Shown here piece after piece: positions 36,401 through 46,648 of a stretch of 64,000 bases of DNA. Below the pieces are notes generated by a model that did not search any database, was not told where the DNA came from, and worked only from the letters and a program-made list of their open reading frames with translations. Position numbers and translations under genes: made by a program. Source of the DNA: Thalassotalea crassostreae (GTDB lineage: Bacteria; Pseudomonadota; Gammaproteobacteria; Enterobacterales; Alteromonadaceae); the NCBI RefSeq assembly GCF_001831495.1, contig NZ_CP017689.1, positions 62,001 through 126,000 of the forward strand. The letters run 5' to 3'. The stretch's first letter is position 1. The number at the start of each line of letters is the position of its first letter.

Positions 36401-38737
36401 TTACTTGTTTTTTGCTTTTGCAAACGCATCAGCAAAGGCATTTCCCATTAAGCTATTCGCTGGTTGTGTTTTATTGCGTTGCTGATTTCTATGTTTGTCA
36501 TGCTGTTTAGTACTCGAGCTAGTTGTATTCTTGGCTTTATTTTGCGGCTTTGTGTTATTGCCATTTGCCTTTTCATCTAGGCGCATGGTTAACGCAATTC
36601 GCTTACGGTTAGCATCAACTTCAAGCACTTTGACTTTGACAATATCACCAGCTTTAACTATTTCACGCGGGTCGCTGACAAACTTATCAGTTAGTGATGA
36701 AATATGTACTAAACCATCTTGATGAACACCAATATCTACAAAAGCACCGAATTTAGTGACGTTAGAAATGACACCTTCTAAGATCATATTCAGCTCTAAA
36801 TCGGTAATCTTGTTTATACCTTCTTTAAACTGTGCGGTTTTAAAGTCTGGGCGAGGGTCTCTACCTGGTTTCTCTAATTCTTCAATAATGTCTTTGATGG
36901 TTGGTAATCCGAATTTATCATCGACAAAATCATTGGCATTTATCGCTTTTAGCAGCTGACCATTACCAATCATATCAATTAATTGTTGACTACAACTCGT
37001 CGCCATATCTTCAACAAGTTGATAACTTTCAGGATGCACGCCACAATTATCTAGTGGATTACTACCATTTTGAATTCTTAAGAAACCTGCTGCTTGCTCA
37101 AACGCCTTTGGGCCAATACGTTCAACTTTTTTTAGTTGCGCACGTTTGTCAAAACGGCCATTTGATTCCCTAAATTTAACTATGTTTTGTGCCATGGTTT
37201 TATTTAAACCGGCGACTCGTGTAAGCAATGGTATCGACGCACTGTTTAGGTCGACCCCGACCGCATTTACACAGTCTTCGACAACACCATCAAGAGTCTG
37301 ACTTAGCTGACTTTGACTAACATCATGTTGGTATTGGCCTACACCAATGGCTTTTGGTTCAATCTTTACTAATTCGGCAAGAGGGTCTTGCAAACGACGA
37401 GCAATAGATACTGCACCACGAAGTGACACGTCTAATTCTGGAAACTCGTTGGCTGCAAATTCTGACGCCGAATAAATACTCGCACCAGCTTCTGAAACGA
37501 TGACTTTTTGTGGTTTATTGGATTCAATTGAAGCGATTGCTTCGGCGCACAGCTTGTCGGTTTCACGAGAGCCAGTGCCATTACCGATAGCGATTAGCTC
37601 TACTTTATGTTGCTTGACTAAATTAACTATGGTTCTTATCGACTTGTCCCAATGCTTTTGCGGCTCATGAGGAAATATTGTGGAGGTGTATAGCAGTTTT
37701 GAGGTGCTATCGACGATGGCTATCTTACAACCAGTTCTGATACCAGGATCGATACCCATGGTAATTTTAGCGCCGCCAGGGGCTGCCATTAATAAATCTT
37801 TTAAGTTGTCCGCAAATACTTTAATCGCTTCAAGCTCGGCACGTTCACGCAATGCGCCAAGTAATTCCGTGGTCAAAGAAACCGATAATTTAGAGCGCCA
37901 TGCTAAACGAATGACTTTGTCTAGCCAAGGGGCAGCAGCTTGATTTGATATGCGTAAATGATAATGATCGCGGATCAGTTGTTGGGCACTAGACTCAGAA
38001 TTTTTATCCATGCCAGGATCGACATCGAGTTGTAATTGTAAAATGCCTTCGTTACGGCCTCTTAGCATTGCCAATGCTCGATGCGAAGGAACCTTAGCTA
38101 ACTTTTCGCTGTGTTCGAAGTAATCTTTAAATTTACTTCCTGATTTTTCCTGACCTTTAACTAGTTTCGCCGTTAAATGTGCCTGTCTTAAGATTAATTT
38201 TCTTAATTTTTGTAGTAATGTCGCGTCTTCACTAAAACGCTCCATTAAGATAAAGCAGGCTCCTTCAAGCACGAGCTTTTCGTCAGTAAACCCGTGTTCA
38301 ACATTGATGTATTGAGTTGCTGCATTGTCTGGATTGACAGATAAATCTGAAAACAATAAATCTGCTAGTGGTTCAATGCCAGCTTTAATGGCAATTTGTC
38401 CTTTGGTTCTGCGCTTAGGTCGGTAAGGTAAATATAAATCTTCTAATTCAGTTTTATTATCGACACTATCTATTTGTTGCTTCAATGCAGGGGAAAGTTT
38501 GCCTTGCTCGTCGATGTTTTTTAAAACAATACGCTTTCTGTCGAGAAGCTCTCGCAAATAATTCAATCTTTGTTCAAGGTGTCGCAAATGATTATCATCT
38601 AAACCGTTTGTTGCTTCTTTTCTGTATCGAGCAATAAACGGCACAGTAGCGCCATCATCAAGTAACGTTATCGCCGAGTTGATTTGACTTTCTTGTACAT
38701 TAATTTCGACGGCGATAAGTTTGCTAATATTTAACAT
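36401..38737 (-). CDS. tex: RNA-binding transcription accessory protein Tex
   Basis: Tex is a 778-residue nucleic-acid-binding protein related to the core of eukaryotic Spt6. Domains run in order: N-terminal helical part (1-320), a YqgF/RNase H-like domain with [11 protein letters not shown] near 328, tandem helix-hairpin-helix ([19 protein letters not shown], about 500) and a C-terminal S1 RNA-binding domain (about 650-720), then a Lys/Asn/Gln-rich tail of about 55 residues. AGGATT precedes the ATG. The neighbour greB, another elongation factor, is divergent from it, as in enterics. Confidence 0.94.
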   Translation of the reverse strand: MLNISKLIAVEINVQESQINSAITLLDDGATVPFIARYRKEATNGLDDNHLRHLEQRLNYLRELLDRKRIVLKNIDEQGKLSPALKQQIDSVDNKTELEDLYLPYRPKRRTKGQIAIKAGIEPLADLLFSDLSVNPDNAATQYINVEHGFTDEKLVLEGACFILMERFSEDATLLQKLRKLILRQAHLTAKLVKGQEKSGSKFKDYFEHSEKLAKVPSHRALAMLRGRNEGILQLQLDVDPGMDKNSESSAQQLIRDHYHLRISNQAAAPWLDKVIRLAWRSKLSVSLTTELLGALRERAELEAIKVFADNLKDLLMAAPGGAKITMGIDPGIRTGCKIAIVDSTSKLLYTSTIFPHEPQKHWDKSIRTIVNLVKQHKVELIAIGNGTGSRETDKLCAEAIASIESNKPQKVIVSEAGASIYSASEFAANEFPELDVSLRGAVSIARRLQDPLAELVKIEPKAIGVGQYQHDVSQSQLSQTLDGVVEDCVNAVGVDLNSASIPLLTRVAGLNKTMAQNIVKFRESNGRFDKRAQLKKVERIGPKAFEQAAGFLRIQNGSNPLDNCGVHPESYQLVEDMATSCSQQLIDMIGNGQLLKAINANDFVDDKFGLPTIKDIIEELEKPGRDPRPDFKTAQFKEGINKITDLELNMILEGVISNVTKFGAFVDIGVHQDGLVHISSLTDKFVSDPREIVKAGDIVKVKVLEVDANRKRIALTMRLDEKANGNNTKPQNKAKNTTSSSTKQHDKHRNQQRNKTQPANSLMGNAFADAFAKAKNK

Positions 38738-38930
38738 TAAACAATAATCCTGGTTTAACTGAACGAGTGTTGGCCTGCTACCTTTGAAAGGTATAATTAT
38801 ATTAATTAGGCAACAAATTTACTATGATGTCGATTATATACCGCCCGTGACTAAAAAGTGCTTTTTTTATGAAAAGTATTGATAAAAAGTTATAGCAAAG
38901 TGTTACTAGCAAAATAGTTGAAATGAATTA

Positions 38931-39413
38931 ATGGCAAGATCAAATTATATTACCCGTGAAGGCTACCAAGTTCTTGATGATGAGCTTAAATATTTGTGGA
39001 AAGATGAACGGCCAAGGATCACTCGTTCTGTATCTGAAGCTGCAGCGCAAGGCGATCGAAGCGAAAATGCAGAATACATATACGGCAAAAAACGCTTACG
39101 TGAGATTGACCGTCGAGTTCGCTTTCTTTTAAAGCGTCTTGAGGATTTAACCATTGTATACCCAGAAAAACAGCAAGAAGGCAAAGTCTTTTTCGGCGCC
39201 TGGGCAACATTAATTGACGAAGACGATAATACTGTGTGCTATCGCTTGGTAGGCCCCGATGAATGGGATGTCAAAAAAGGTGAAATTAGTATTGATTCAC
39301 CAATGGCACGAGCACTTATAGGTAAACGGGTTGATGATGAAGTTGTAGTGAAAACGCCAGAAGGTGAACGAGTTTTTGATGTGGTGGCGATTTCTTATAA
39401 ACGACCAGACTAA
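38931..39413 (+). CDS. greB: Transcription elongation factor GreB
   Basis: GreB rescues backtracked RNA polymerase by stimulating transcript cleavage. The 160-residue protein has the N-terminal coiled coil (about 1-77) with the acidic DERPRI and QGDRSENAEYIYGKKRLREIDRRVR region, whose tip residues act in the active site, and the C-terminal FKBP-like domain. The basic YGKKRLREIDRRVRFL pattern favours GreB over GreA. The gap to tex is 193 bases and must carry both promoters. Confidence 0.93.
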   Translation: MARSNYITREGYQVLDDELKYLWKDERPRITRSVSEAAAQGDRSENAEYIYGKKRLREIDRRVRFLLKRLEDLTIVYPEKQQEGKVFFGAWATLIDEDDNTVCYRLVGPDEWDVKKGEISIDSPMARALIGKRVDDEVVVKTPEGERVFDVVAISYKRPD

Positions 39414-39550
39414 ATATTGAGGATTGTTAAAGGGGCGACTATCATTCATAACTTGTAACAAACTAATTTAGAAAAAATAAACAAAGCGCTTTTGCATTTA
39501 ATGCTAAGTGTTTATAGTCAAAGAAGTTTAAATTATTACTGAGGCTTAAT

Positions 39551-40276
39551 ATGGGTCAGGAAACGCCGAAAATTTTAGTGGTCGATGATGATATGCGCTT
39601 ACGTTCATTGTTAGAGCGCTATTTAGTTGAACAAGGATTTGTTGTACGCAGTGCGGCTAATTCGGAACAAATGGATAGGTTACTTGAACGTGAGAATTTT
39701 CATCTGCTTGTTCTTGATTTGATGTTGCCAGGTGAAGATGGTTTATCTATTTGCCGTCGTTTACGCCAAGTAGAGAATGAAATTCCTATTATTATGTTAA
39801 CGGCTAAAGGCGATGAAGTTGACCGAATCATTGGTCTCGAATTAGGCGCCGATGATTATATGCCGAAGCCGTTTAACCCACGTGAATTGTTAGCACGAGT
39901 AAAAGCTGTATTAAGACGTAAAACCCAAGAAGCACCAGGTGCGCCTGCACAGAGCGAAGAAGTTATTGAGTTTGGTGAATTTTCATTAAATCTTGGTACC
40001 CGCGAAATGCGCAAAGGCGACTTAGTGATGCCACTTACCAGTGGTGAGTTTGCGGTATTAAAATCTTTGATTACTCACCCAAGAGAGCCGTTATCGAGAG
40101 ACAAACTGATGAACCTGGCCAGAGGTCGAGATTATTCAGCATTAGAACGCTCAATTGATGTGCAAGTCTCTCGTTTAAGACGCATGCTTGAACAAGACCC
40201 TGCTAATCCGAGATACATACAAACGGTTTGGGGTTTAGGTTACGTCTTTGTGCCAGATGGGCAAAACCACGCCTAA
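39551..40276 (+). CDS. ompR: Osmoregulation response regulator OmpR
   Basis: OmpR is the DNA-binding partner of EnvZ that sets porin and other envelope gene expression. The 241-residue protein has a receiver domain with the acidic pocket VVDDD near 10, phosphoacceptor D56 in LVLDLMLP and K106 in MPKPF, and an OmpR/PhoB winged helix (about 135-235, ending GYVFV). TGAGG precedes the ATG. It is followed after 17 bases by envZ. The synteny greB-ompR-envZ-pckA supports orthology. Confidence 0.95.
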   Translation: MGQETPKILVVDDDMRLRSLLERYLVEQGFVVRSAANSEQMDRLLERENFHLLVLDLMLPGEDGLSICRRLRQVENEIPIIMLTAKGDEVDRIIGLELGADDYMPKPFNPRELLARVKAVLRRKTQEAPGAPAQSEEVIEFGEFSLNLGTREMRKGDLVMPLTSGEFAVLKSLITHPREPLSRDKLMNLARGRDYSALERSIDVQVSRLRRMLEQDPANPRYIQTVWGLGYVFVPDGQNHA

Positions 40277-40293
40277 CCGCTGTTGAATAGATA

Positions 40294-41586
40294 ATGAAGA
40301 TATTGCCACGCAGTGCGTTTGGCCAAACAGTATTGTTAATCGGTTTTTTATTACTGATTAATCAGGTTGTGTCTTATTTATCTGTGGCAATTTATGTAAT
40401 CAAACCAAACCTAGAACAAATTAATCAGCTATTAGCTAAGCAAGTCAAAGTCGTGTTTATTGACGGTGGCAACGCAAAGTTTAGTCCGCAAATGGCAGAG
40501 GCTTTTCACAAAGAAACTGGCATTGGTGTATATCGTCAAGAAGATGCTCTTATTCTCGGCTTAGCTGACGCTGATTACTATCCATACTTATCCATGCAAA
40601 TGGGTGAACTGCTCGAAGGTGAAGCAGAAGTTCGTATTTCTCAAGGTGATGAATATCTGTTTTGGATAAGGCCGCCTCAGGCACCGAATCTATGGGTGAA
40701 AATTCCTTTACACGGCTTGGATGACGCAAGCTTTTATCCACTTATTTTCTACCTAGTACTTATTGGCGTGCTTAGTGTCGCCGGTGGTTGGTTATTTGTA
40801 AGGCAGTTAAACCGTCCACTTAAAGCACTACAAAAATCAGCAATTGATGTCGGTAAAGGCAAGATTCCTGATCCATTAACCGAGCAGGGCTCCACGGAAA
40901 TTGTCGCGGTAACACGGGCGTTTAATCATATGTCTAAAGGCATTAAACAGCTTGAAGCCGATCGCAGTTTATTAATGGCCGGTATCAGTCATGATTTACG
41001 TACGCCGTTAACCCGCATTCGTTTAGCCAGTGAAATGATGTCAGAGGATGAAGATTATCTCAAAGCCGGAATCGAAAATGACATAGACGATATGAATTCC
41101 ATTATTGATCAGTTTATCGACTATATTCGCCAAGACATGATGGAAAAGTCACAACCAGCGGACCTAAATGCGATGATTGAGGAAGTCGTTAATGTTGAAG
41201 CAATTGACGATAAGCAAATTGATCTTAAATTGGTACCACTTGATGATATTCCTTTAGTCGTTCCGGCAATGAAGAGAGTTTTAGCGAATTTGATTCAGAA
41301 TGCGTTTAAGTATGCTAATACAGATATAAGTATTCGTTCTGGTATCGATAAAAAAGCTAATGTCGCTTTTTTTACTGTGGCTGATAATGGACCGGGCATT
41401 GCTGAAGATGATATAGAACGATTATTTGAACCATTTACTCAAGGTGATACTGCTCGCGGTGCGGTAGGTAGTGGTTTAGGCTTGGCTATTGTAAAACGTA
41501 TTGTTGATGCACATGGCGGTAATATCAGTTTAAAGAACCGAGTAGAGGGAGGGGTGAATGCTCGGGTAGAGTTACCATTAAATTAA
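40294..41586 (+). CDS. envZ: Osmosensor histidine kinase EnvZ
   Basis: EnvZ is the inner-membrane sensor kinase for OmpR. The 430-residue protein has membrane segments near 11-38 and 147-168 flanking a periplasmic part of about 105 residues, a HAMP domain, the dimerisation helix with phospho-His H233 in [12 protein letters not shown], and the ATPase domain with [10 protein letters not shown] (N box), DNGPGI (G1) and GSGLGLAIV (G2). All catalytic boxes are intact. Its last nine bases overlap a convergent small membrane-protein gene. Confidence 0.95.
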   Translation: MKILPRSAFGQTVLLIGFLLLINQVVSYLSVAIYVIKPNLEQINQLLAKQVKVVFIDGGNAKFSPQMAEAFHKETGIGVYRQEDALILGLADADYYPYLSMQMGELLEGEAEVRISQGDEYLFWIRPPQAPNLWVKIPLHGLDDASFYPLIFYLVLIGVLSVAGGWLFVRQLNRPLKALQKSAIDVGKGKIPDPLTEQGSTEIVAVTRAFNHMSKGIKQLEADRSLLMAGISHDLRTPLTRIRLASEMMSEDEDYLKAGIENDIDDMNSIIDQFIDYIRQDMMEKSQPADLNAMIEEVVNVEAIDDKQIDLKLVPLDDIPLVVPAMKRVLANLIQNAFKYANTDISIRSGIDKKANVAFFTVADNGPGIAEDDIERLFEPFTQGDTARGAVGSGLGLAIVKRIVDAHGGNISLKNRVEGGVNARVELPLN

Positions 41587-41946
41587 TAGAAGTATACTTG
41601 GTGAATAGAAAATATTTACAAAAACAGCAAAACAATTTAAACCAATAATTAAAAATAAAACCGCTCTAGAAAGTTCTCGTGATAAGGCACAAAATCCAAT
41701 CGCCGACACAATTTGTAATGCTTTACCGATCATTACGCCTTGAAAAATACCAAACTCATAAGCTAAAAAGCGAATGATTTTGTTCGCTTCTAAAGCGATT
41801 GAACCATTGATCATAAAGTTTAATGTCGACACATAATCTAAAACAATAGTTAACAAAAGGATAAACCAAAGCAATCGGTATCTCTGCAATGAGAAAAACA
41901 GATTTCTTGTTAGAGCGACATTCTGGTTAAGTATGGTTACAGTCAT
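41578..41946 (-). CDS. Small membrane protein, DUF5658-like, unknown function
   Basis: A 122-residue protein with about four hydrophobic segments (near 24-44, 62-78, 80-92, 93-118) and an Asp-Tyr in LDYVSTLNF plus EANKIIRFL between the first two, a pattern that recalls DUF5658 membrane proteins; this resemblance is by eye only. Its stop codon lies within the end of envZ on the other strand. An ATG start fits. Nothing nearby suggests a role. Confidence 0.55.
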   Translation of the reverse strand: MTVTILNQNVALTRNLFFSLQRYRLLWFILLLTIVLDYVSTLNFMINGSIALEANKIIRFLAYEFGIFQGVMIGKALQIVSAIGFCALSRELSRAVLFLIIGLNCFAVFVNIFYSPSILLLI

Positions 41947-42140
41947 TGTTTATGTTGTCGAATTAACTTCCATTCGTGATTTATATTAACGCGATGGTGT
42001 GGATGTGAATATAAAGTTCCTTTGGCAATTGCCAGATAGTTCAACAGTACTCCTAAAAACTAAAAGGACTTTAAAGTTTAGGATCAAATACTAATTTTTC
42101 CACTTTTAAATGACAAATTTTAAGTAGAGCTAAAACTATT

Positions 42141-42330
42141 ACTCCCTGTAGTTTTGGCATACCCAGCATCCTGTTGGCGTCGCTCTTCTTGACGTATAAG
42201 GACATATTAATGCAGTGATCACATGGATGTGAAAGAGCTGTCGTCCCTGAAGCCGCGACATACCTACTTCCGTGTAGGCGTCGCTCTTCTTCGTCTCTGA
42301 AGCCGCGACATACCTACTTCCGTGTAGGCA
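42141..42330. repeat. Cluster of three 50-nt palindromic repeat units
   Basis: Copy A at 42141-42190, copy B at 42242-42291 and copy C at 42292-42330, truncated. B and C are 38/39 identical over 42241-42279 and 42291-42329, with a period of 50. A aligns with B without gaps at about 35 of 50 positions, and both keep GGCGTCGCTCTTCTT. Copy B forms a hairpin: GCGAC (42255-42259) with GTCGC (42280-42284), and inside it CCTAC (42263-42267) with GTAGG (42274-42278) around TTCCGT. Copy C lacks the outer right arm and runs into the A tract of the pckA terminator. REP-like elements look like this. Confidence 0.8.
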
Positions 42331-42332
42331 AA

Positions 42333-42366
42333 AAAATCCAAGAGCATGCTCTTGGATTTTGTTTTT
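42333..42366 (-). terminator. pckA terminator
   Basis: A perfect 28-base palindrome (AAAATCCAAGAGCA at 42333-42346 with its complement at 42347-42360) with A and T runs on both sides. It lies 38 bases after the pckA stop on the minus strand and touches the last repeat copy. Confidence 0.9.
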
Positions 42367-42397
42367 TCTGCGTTGGCAGTTAACTGTCGTTATAAAG

Positions 42398-44005
42398 TTA
42401 TAACGATGGACCTGCAGCAACTAACCCTGCACCGTGGTCGTTATCTGTAAATTTCTCAAAGTTATTTACGAAACGTTTAGCTAAGTCTTCAGCCTTGTTG
42501 TTCCATTCTGACGCATCACCGTATGTATCGCGTGGGTCAAGAATGTTTGAATCAACACCTGGAAGTGCTGTTGGCACACTTAAGTTAAACATTGGTAAGG
42601 TATGTACTTCTGCATTATCAATTGAACCGTCTAAGATGGCATCGATAATACCGCGTGTATCTTTAATTGAGATACGCTTGCCAGTTCCATTCCAACCAGT
42701 ATTTACTAAGTATGCTTCTGCGCCAGCGTCAGTCATACGTTTAACTAATACTTCAGCGTATTTAGTTGGGTGAAGGCTTAGGAATGCCGCACCAAAACAG
42801 CTAGAGAAAGTAGGCGTTGGCTCAGTGATGCCACGCTCTGTACCTGCTAGTTTCGCAGTAAAACCTGATAAGAAGTAGTACTCAGTTTGTGCTGGCGTTA
42901 ATTTAGCAACAGGTGGTAAAACACCGAATGCATCAGCAGTTAAGAAAATAACTTTCTTTGCGTGGCCTGCACGTGATACTGGCTTAACAATATTGTCAAT
43001 GTGGTGGATAGGGTAAGAAACGCGAGTATTCTCAGTCTTGGCGTTGCTATCGAAATCAATTACGCCATCTTCTCCAACCACAACGTTTTCTAATAATGCA
43101 TCACGGCGAATCGCATTATAGATGTCAGGTTCGTTTTCTTTGCTAAGGTTAATTGTTTTAGCGTAACAGCCACCTTCAAAGTTGAAGATACCATTGTCAT
43201 CCCAACCATGCTCATCGTCACCAATTAACTCACGCTTAGGATCCGTAGAAAGTGTTGTTTTACCAGTACCGGATAAACCAAAGAATACTGCAGTATCGCC
43301 GTCTTTACCAACGTTAGCGCTACAGTGCATTGACGCGATACCCTTAAGAGGTAATAGGTAGTTCATCATTGAGAACATACCTTTTTTCATTTCGCCGCCG
43401 TACCAAGTACCACCAATTAACTGCATTTTTTCAGTTAAGTTGAAAGCCACGAAATTCTCAGAATTTAAGCCGTGTTCCTGCCAATTCTGGTTGTTAGTTT
43501 TAGCACCGTTCATTACCACGAAATCAGGTTCGTATGAGTCAAGTTCAGCGTCTGTTGGACGGATAAACATGTTCTTAACGAAATGTGCTTGCCATGCTAC
43601 TTCAGTAATAAAGCGCACTTTAAGACGAGTGTCTTCATTTGCACCACAGAATGTATCAACAACAAATAAACGTTTGCCTGATAACTGCTCTGTCACTAAA
43701 CCTTTAATGTGATCCCATGTTTCAGGAGTCATTGGTTTGTTATCGTTTTTACCTTGATCTGACCACCACACGGTATCACGTGAAGTATCATCGCGAACGA
43801 TATACTTATCTTTTGGAGAACGGCCGGTAAAAATACCTGTATCAACAGACACTGCACCTAGTTCAGTTACGGTACCTTTTTCAAAACCAGATAGACCGGC
43901 TTTGGTTTCTTCTGCAAACAGAAGGTCGTATGAAGGATTGTAAACAATCTCAGTTGTGTCACTAATACCATATTGCGACAAGTTGATAGTTTTCGCAGTA
44001 GTCAT
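42398..44005 (-). CDS. pckA: Phosphoenolpyruvate carboxykinase (ATP)
   Basis: PckA converts oxaloacetate and ATP to PEP, CO2 and ADP, the first step of gluconeogenesis. The 535-residue protein has the [13 protein letters not shown] opening, the [15 protein letters not shown] substrate segment, the P-loop [11 protein letters not shown] near 245 and the metal site DDEHGWDD. I chose ATG at 44005 with GGAG nine bases upstream; a GTG two codons earlier is possible. It lies between envZ and hslO as in E. coli. The 200-base gap to hslO carries its promoter. Confidence 0.96.
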   Translation of the reverse strand: MTTAKTINLSQYGISDTTEIVYNPSYDLLFAEETKAGLSGFEKGTVTELGAVSVDTGIFTGRSPKDKYIVRDDTSRDTVWWSDQGKNDNKPMTPETWDHIKGLVTEQLSGKRLFVVDTFCGANEDTRLKVRFITEVAWQAHFVKNMFIRPTDAELDSYEPDFVVMNGAKTNNQNWQEHGLNSENFVAFNLTEKMQLIGGTWYGGEMKKGMFSMMNYLLPLKGIASMHCSANVGKDGDTAVFFGLSGTGKTTLSTDPKRELIGDDEHGWDDNGIFNFEGGCYAKTINLSKENEPDIYNAIRRDALLENVVVGEDGVIDFDSNAKTENTRVSYPIHHIDNIVKPVSRAGHAKKVIFLTADAFGVLPPVAKLTPAQTEYYFLSGFTAKLAGTERGITEPTPTFSSCFGAAFLSLHPTKYAEVLVKRMTDAGAEAYLVNTGWNGTGKRISIKDTRGIIDAILDGSIDNAEVHTLPMFNLSVPTALPGVDSNILDPRDTYGDASEWNNKAEDLAKRFVNNFEKFTDNDHGAGLVAAGPSL

Positions 44006-44166
44006 TTTCACAAGCTCCGGGATGTGATTAGAGTTAATACTCTATGGTCAAGGTTAATTTGGTGAATAGTAACGAAATTGTTGCAAAATTAAAAGTAAAA
44101 AGTGGTATGTTATGAAAGTTTTTACATTAACTTTCATAAGGGTTACAGAATTGAACCAATCAGGGA

Positions 44167-44191
44167 TAAAAAATCGTTGTTAAATCAACGA
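44167..44191 (-). terminator. hslR-hslO terminator
   Basis: TCGTTG (44174-44179) and CAACGA (44186-44191) form a six-pair stem with a six-base loop; on the minus strand it is followed by a run of six T (44168-44173 complement). An outer pair, AGGGATAA (44162-44169) with TTATCCCT (44196-44203), may extend or compete with it. It lies 23 bases after the hslO stop. Confidence 0.75.
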
Positions 44192-44213
44192 GAAATTATC
44201 CCTTAATAACAAA

Positions 44214-45080
44214 TTAATGTTGGGCTTTCGGTGTTAACAAAGGTGATAAAGTCGCTTCGTCAAAACGGTATTGAGTAAGGCAAAAATCACAAGTCATATT
44301 GAAAGCTTGATGCTCACTTAGATGCTCTTTAATGCCGTCAACTCCTAGATTGGCAATTGCAGATAAACACTTGTCTTCGCTACAGCCACAAACAAAGCTC
44401 ACTGGCTGTGGCTCAAACATCATTACTTTCTCTGCATGGTATAAACGATATAGTAGGTCGTTTGCATCAAGATTGAATAACTCTTCGGCTTTAATTGTCG
44501 AAGTTAATTGACTGATATGATCAAAATCGTTGAGTTGTTGTTCTTTATCGTCAGAGTCGGGAACAACTTGTAGCAAACTACCACCAGCTTTAGCCTGCTC
44601 AGCATCAGCGAATAACCAGATTTTGGTATCAAGTTGTTCTGAAGTGCTAAAGTAATGTTCCAGACATTGCGACAAAGAATCACCTTCTAGTGCTACGATA
44701 CCTTGATAACGTTCACCTTTATCAGGGATTATAGTAATAATCATATTCGCTTTGCCAAGAAGGTTGTTTAAAGAATCTCCAGTTAATTCTCCGTCTATTT
44801 TGGCAACACCGCGCATTTGTTGTTGATGATCACCGTTAATAACTGCATATTTGACTGGACCATCACCTTGAAGTTGTACCGAAATTTCACCCTCAAATTT
44901 CAATGTTGCTGTTAACAAGCAAGTGGCGGCCATCAATTCCCCAAGAAGTTGGCTTACCGCTGCTGGGTAATTATGATTGCTGATAATTTGTTTATAGCTT
45001 TGATCAAGCTGAACTAATTCGCCTCGAGCATGTAAGCCTTCAAAAAGGTATCGGTTTAAAACATCGCTGCTAGTGGTCAC
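44214..45080 (-). CDS. hslO: Redox-regulated chaperone Hsp33
   Basis: Hsp33 is a holdase switched on by oxidation and unfolding. The 288-residue protein has the N-terminal substrate domain and the C-terminal zinc-redox switch with all four Cys: CGC (in VCGCSEDKC, where CxC supplies two) and CDFC (in MTCDFC). An extra Cys follows the CxC in EDKC, as in E. coli. It starts three bases after hslR on the same strand, so the two are one operon, as in enterics. Confidence 0.95.
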   Translation of the reverse strand: MTTSSDVLNRYLFEGLHARGELVQLDQSYKQIISNHNYPAAVSQLLGELMAATCLLTATLKFEGEISVQLQGDGPVKYAVINGDHQQQMRGVAKIDGELTGDSLNNLLGKANMIITIIPDKGERYQGIVALEGDSLSQCLEHYFSTSEQLDTKIWLFADAEQAKAGGSLLQVVPDSDDKEQQLNDFDHISQLTSTIKAEELFNLDANDLLYRLYHAEKVMMFEPQPVSFVCGCSEDKCLSAIANLGVDGIKEHLSEHQAFNMTCDFCLTQYRFDEATLSPLLTPKAQH

Positions 45081-45083
45081 GGT

Positions 45084-45512
45084 CTAATTCCTTTCTTTAA
45101 ATTGTCGAAGTTGTCGACGTTGTTTTTTGTCTGGCTTGGTATCTGAAGCAGGGCTTAATAAGATACCTTGGCGCCTAGCTAATGCCGTTTTTTCTCGAAC
45201 TTCGACACTACTTTCTGTTTCTTGGTATAGGGTTTGCGCAAACGTCGCATCTCTGCGCCTATCTGCTAAGCCAATAATAATTACTTCTCGTTCATCAAAG
45301 CCTTGACGAATACGGATTTTATCACCCAAGTTTACCATTTTACTAGATTTACTGCGTTGGCCATTGTAAAACACCTTGCCGCCATCGATCATCTGCTTGG
45401 CAATAGCGCGAGTCTTGTAAAAACGAGCGGCCCATAACCATTTGTCTAACCTTACCGGTTCAGTTGTTCCATCAGCGCCATTGGTGCTTTTTTTAGCTTG
45501 CTGTTTCGTCAT
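45084..45512 (-). CDS. hslR: Heat-shock protein 15, ribosome-associated
   Basis: Hsp15 binds free 50S subunits that carry a stalled nascent chain and helps recycle them. The 142-residue protein has an S4 RNA-binding domain (about 20-80, VRLDKWLWAARFYKTRAIAKQMI) and a basic C-terminal tail (KQRRQLRQFKERN). I chose the ATG at 45512 giving MTKQQAKK, with GGA eight bases upstream; a GTG 12 codons earlier (45548) is less likely. It heads the hslR-hslO unit and is divergent from gspC. Confidence 0.92.
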   Translation of the reverse strand: MTKQQAKKSTNGADGTTEPVRLDKWLWAARFYKTRAIAKQMIDGGKVFYNGQRSKSSKMVNLGDKIRIRQGFDEREVIIIGLADRRRDATFAQTLYQETESSVEVREKTALARRQGILLSPASDTKPDKKQRRQLRQFKERN

Positions 45513-45706
45513 AAAGTTGTCCAAAAATAATTGCGCGAAAGTTATCACAATGAAGCCAGTTTCGCCAGTTCACTTTGTGAACAGAATGTAAACCATTAAA
45601 ATAAGTCGAAAAAAAAGCCATTTCTAACTTGTTGATGGCCGCTAGCTCAAGTATTATCGTGTGCAAGAAATATATATATCAATCAATTTAAGTTGTAAAA
45701 ATAGTC

Positions 45707-46648
45707 ATGGATATCGCTTCAATTACAGTTCAGTTACAGGTCTTGTGGCGCAAAGTGCCTCAACAGGCCTTAACGCACGGCTTAATTGTAGTGTTAGCTA
45801 GCTATATTGCCTATTTGTGTGCTCAATTTACATGGGCTTTAGTACCTGAAGCAAAAGTAGTCATGCCGGTGATATCGAGCGCGACTAATGTAAATGCTAA
45901 CAGCACTAGTACGGTCAATACATCGTCGCTTAAATCACTGAATTTATTTGGACAGTATAATAGTAAGCCGGTGGTTGCGCCTAAGGTTGAAACAATTAAA
46001 TCTGCTCCAGAGACGAAACTTAAACTGACTTTAGCAGGTTTAGTTGCCTCGGATGATGCTCAAATCGCTGCAGCGATTATCGAATCTAAAGGGCAACAAA
46101 ATACCTATGGTATTGATGATCGTATCGAAGGTACACGCACAACATTAAAGCAAGTACTTAATGATAGAGTCATTATCGAAACATCAGGTCGAATGGAAAC
46201 ATTAATGCTTGATGGTTTTGATTATACGTCAATGGCTGAAGTTCCTGGACAGCAAGGGGTTGTTAAAATACCGAAAGTGGTTAAAAAACCTAAAACCAAT
46301 AGCCGCTTTGATGCAGAACGAGCAGCGCGACTTAAAGAACGTGTGAACAAAGCGAGAACTGACATTCTCGATAATCCAGCTAAAATTACTGATTATATAA
46401 AGATTTCTCCTAAACGAAGAAATGGTAAAGTCTATGGCTATCAATTGATGCCTAGTAAAGACCCTGAATTCTTTGAAGGTGTAGGGTTAATACCTGGAGA
46501 TGTCGCAATACAAATTAACGGCAAAGATTTAACCGACATGCGAGAAGCTCAGCAAGCGATGATCGAATTAAAGTCGGCAGAACAAATTGACCTATTGATA
46601 GACCGTGATGGTGAAACACACAGTATTTCAATGGGAGTGAATAATTAA
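45707..46648 (+). CDS. gspC: Type II secretion protein GspC
   Basis: GspC links the inner-membrane platform to the secretin in the type II secretion system. The 313-residue protein has one N-terminal membrane segment (about 24-46), a Ser/Thr/Asn linker, the homology-region domain (about 95-170, LTLAGLVASDDAQIAAAIIE) and a C-terminal PDZ domain (about 215-310, GLIPGDVAIQINGKDL). It begins the gspC-N operon, reading divergently from hslR; the promoter must lie in the 160 bases before it. Its stop overlaps the gspD start. Confidence 0.93.
   Translation: MDIASITVQLQVLWRKVPQQALTHGLIVVLASYIAYLCAQFTWALVPEAKVVMPVISSATNVNANSTSTVNTSSLKSLNLFGQYNSKPVVAPKVETIKSAPETKLKLTLAGLVASDDAQIAAAIIESKGQQNTYGIDDRIEGTRTTLKQVLNDRVIIETSGRMETLMLDGFDYTSMAEVPGQQGVVKIPKVVKKPKTNSRFDAERAARLKERVNKARTDILDNPAKITDYIKISPKRRNGKVYGYQLMPSKDPEFFEGVGLIPGDVAIQINGKDLTDMREAQQAMIELKSAEQIDLLIDRDGETHSISMGVNN

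Larger units (their letters stand above)
41947..42397. other. Gene-free region upstream of the small membrane protein and downstream of pckA
   Basis: This 451-base region holds a 12-base perfect palindrome TGGCAATTGCCA (42023-42034), an imperfect inverted repeat between 42051 and 42083 (TCCTAAA and TTTAGGA arms), then the 50-nt repeat cluster (42141-42330) and the pckA terminator (42333-42360). No coding frame is convincing. The palindrome may be an operator for the small membrane protein, which is transcribed away from it. Confidence 0.5.

Noticed and set aside
42141..42330. CRISPR-like array
   Set aside because: Only three units, two of them directly joined with no spacer between, one diverged, and no cas genes; the palindromic structure fits a REP-like element better.
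42139..42420. 93-codon minus-strand ORF over the repeats
   Set aside because: It consists of the repeat cluster and the pckA terminator read through in one frame and matches no family.
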